Source of the DNA: Bradyrhizobium ottawaense
Lineage (GTDB): Bacteria > Pseudomonadota > Alphaproteobacteria > Rhizobiales > Xanthobacteraceae
Length of the DNA stretch: 64,000 bases
Assembly (NCBI RefSeq): GCF_900099825.1
Contig: NZ_LT629693.1
Location: 7,265,001-7,329,000, forward strand
Reading direction: 5' to 3'
Every line of letters begins with the position of its first letter. Position 1 is the first letter of the stretch. The position numbers and the translations under genes are program-made. Below are positions 62,805 through 64,000 of the stretch, piece after piece. The notes under the pieces are model-generated. The model saw only the letters and a program-made list of their open reading frames with translations, had not been told where the DNA came from and did no database searches.

Positions 62805-63764
62805 ATGGCGCACGATCACGACCATCACGATTCCTTGCACGATCATTCCCACACGCATGGCCACGCTCACGGCCATGCCGGGCACAGCCACGCGCCGGAC
62901 AGTTTTGGCGCGGCATTTGCGATCGGCGCCGCGCTCAATACCGCGTTCGTCATCGCCGAGCTGAACTTTGGCTATGCCGCCAATTCGCTGGCGCTGATCT
63001 CGGACGCCGTCCACAATCTCTCCGACGTGGTGGCGCTGTTGCTGGCGTGGGGCGCGGCCTGGCTGGCCGCGAGGAAGCCGACCGAGCGCCACACCTACGG
63101 TTATCGGCGAGCCTCGATCCTGGCGGCGCTGTTCAATGCCGGGTTGTTGCTGGTGGCAGTCGGCGGCATCGTCGTCGAGGCGGTCAATCGCCTGTACGCG
63201 CCCGCGCCCGTGGCCGGCTGGACGGTCGTGGCCGTCGCGGCACTGGGCGTCGCCATCAATGGTGGCACGGCTCTGCTGTTCATGCGCGGCCGTCACGGCG
63301 ACCTCAATGTTCGCGGCGCCTATCTGCACATGGCGGCCGATGCCGGCGTCTCGCTCGGGGTCGTGGTCGCAGCGCTCGTGATCATGTGGACGGGATGGCT
63401 GTGGCTCGATCCCGCGACCAGCCTCGTCATATCAGCCGTGGTGTTCTGGAGCGGGTGGGGACTCGCGCGCGACAGCGTCAACCTCGCGCTCGACGGCGTG
63501 CCGCGCGGCATCGAGCTGGCGGACGTCAGGATCTATCTCGGCGGGCTCGAAGGCGTCACGGAAGTGCACGATCTGCACATCTGGGCCATGAGCACCAACG
63601 AGACCGCGTTGACCGCGCATCTGGTGCGGCCGGGCGGGCACGATGATTCATTCCTGCATCACGTCTGCGAGGAACTCGCGCATCGTTTCAGCATCCACCA
63701 CGCCACGCTGCAGGTGGAGATCAGCGCCGAGGTCTGCCGGCTGGCGCCGGAACACGTGGTGTAA
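62805..63764 (+). CDS. Cation diffusion facilitator with His-rich N-terminus
   Basis: A 319-residue CDF-family metal exporter (CzcD/ZitB type) with six membrane segments. The first 29 residues hold 13 histidines (MAHDHDHHDSLHDHSHTHGH, then AHGHAGHSH). Metal-site motifs are LALISDAVHNLSDVVALLLA in helix 2 and YLHMAADAGVSLGVVVAALV in helix 5. A cytosolic C-terminal domain follows (VTEVHDLHIWAMSTNETALT). It most likely exports Zn, Co or related divalent cations. It lies 34 bases after the PQQ dehydrogenase gene. Confidence 0.93.
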   Translation: MAHDHDHHDSLHDHSHTHGHAHGHAGHSHAPDSFGAAFAIGAALNTAFVIAELNFGYAANSLALISDAVHNLSDVVALLLAWGAAWLAARKPTERHTYGYRRASILAALFNAGLLLVAVGGIVVEAVNRLYAPAPVAGWTVVAVAALGVAINGGTALLFMRGRHGDLNVRGAYLHMAADAGVSLGVVVAALVIMWTGWLWLDPATSLVISAVVFWSGWGLARDSVNLALDGVPRGIELADVRIYLGGLEGVTEVHDLHIWAMSTNETALTAHLVRPGGHDDSFLHHVCEELAHRFSIHHATLQVEISAEVCRLAPEHVV

Positions 63765-63767
63765 ATT

Positions 63768-63801
63768 GTAGGGTGGGTTACGCTGCGCTAACCCACCCTA
63801 C
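63768..63801. repeat. Palindromic repeat, GTAGGGTGGGTTA type
   Basis: GTAGGGTGGGTTA (63768-63780) and TAACCCACCCTAC (63789-63801) form a perfect 13-bp stem around CGCTGCGC. It lies between two convergent genes, where it may act as a terminator. The GTAGGGTGGG hairpin family is common in Bradyrhizobium-type genomes. Confidence 0.88.
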
Positions 63802-63812
63802 GATTCCCGCGT

Positions 63813-64000
63813 TCATGCCATACCCACCAACCGCAATGCCACGCCGGCCGCGCAGGAGCCCGCCAGCACCCAGAGCATGCCGATATTGAGCCGGAAGATC
63901 GCGGTCGCCGCGGCTGCCGCCAGCACGAACGCTGCAAGGTCGAGGCTCGACCAGTCGGGCATGTCGAACGACAGCCCGAACGAGCGAAACGGCGTCGTCT
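63813..64000 (-). CDS. Chromate transporter-like membrane protein, C-terminal end (partial)
   Basis: The frame enters from the right edge and ends TGA at 63815-63813. The visible end reads FDMPDWSSLDLAAFVLAAAA then ATAIFRLNIGMLWVLAGSCA, which resembles the last helices of ChrA-type chromate transporters. Only about 60 residues are seen, so the family call is tentative. A neighbouring metal exporter fits a metal-related role. Confidence 0.6.
   Translation of the reverse strand, partial: TTPFRSFGLSFDMPDWSSLDLAAFVLAAAAATAIFRLNIGMLWVLAGSCAAGVALRLVGMA

Overview
The window is a 64 kb piece of a high-GC alphaproteobacterial chromosome, most likely a Bradyrhizobium-type member of the Nitrobacteraceae (inference). 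Support comes from the gene neighbourhoods (rpoZ-rsh-pdxJ-acpS-lepB-rnc-era-recO-parC; gatC-gatA...gatB; pyrB-pseudo-dihydroorotase-plsY; dapA-mscL-smpB), a Bradyrhizobium-like porin with strongly biased codons, an orphan KRREFI-type ABC binding protein, and at least seven families of palindromic intergenic repeats of the kind common in that group.

Layout. 1-11 kb: end of an amidase gene, then plsY, an inactive-looking dihydroorotase and pyrB on the minus strand; a VanX-like dipeptidase, aidB and a CPBP protease on the plus strand; a low-GC stranger beside an IS5 remnant; an AEC transporter with ruvX; and a LysR regulator divergent from two nitronate monooxygenase genes. 12.1-20.4 kb is an accessory mosaic. 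It begins and ends with copies of the 3' end of the second nitronate monooxygenase gene, with a third copy inside. Between them lie a DMT transporter, an IS701-family element with clean CTAG duplications, an IS110/IS1111-type element, a tetR-eamA pair with two matching operators, an IS5 fragment, a DUF1127 protein and several Bradyrhizobium-type hypotheticals. 20.4-24.3 kb: a metallo-beta-lactamase-fold hydrolase, a deletion scar joining the 3' halves of two genes, an alpha/beta hydrolase lacking its serine, a binding protein and two tiny genes.

24.6-30 kb carries gatC, a 71-residue protein coupled to gatA, gatA, a small alpha-helical protein, a patatin lipoprotein and gatB, so tRNA amidotransferase genes are interleaved with others. 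30-38.9 kb is a second accessory stretch. It holds a 32-residue lysine/alanine peptide, a 17-bp palindromic tandem repeat, a TPR/O-GlcNAc-transferase-like protein with two methyltransferases (a likely glycan or surface-modification locus), a vapBC toxin-antitoxin pair with its operator, and tRNA-Ser(GCU). 38.9-64 kb is mostly core: porin, TPR protein, Slt transglycosylase, dapA-mscL-smpB, peroxiredoxin, family 5 uracil-DNA glycosylase, a NYN-domain protein, rpoZ, rsh and the pdxJ-acpS-lepB-rnc-era chain of 4-11 bp overlaps, then recO and parC. It ends with a SPFH gene broken by an internal deletion behind a YtrA-type GntR regulator, a PQQ dehydrogenase, a histidine-rich CDF metal transporter and the end of a chromate-transporter-like gene.

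The most interesting unexplained items are the three-copy repeat of a gene 3' end bounding the 8 kb mosaic, the lysine-rich micro-peptide with its long untranslated leader, the 17-bp palindromic tandem array, the structured segment in the rpoZ/NYN divergent region, and the glycosyltransferase/methyltransferase cluster. No complete, clearly new defence or biosynthetic system could be shown from the sequence alone.
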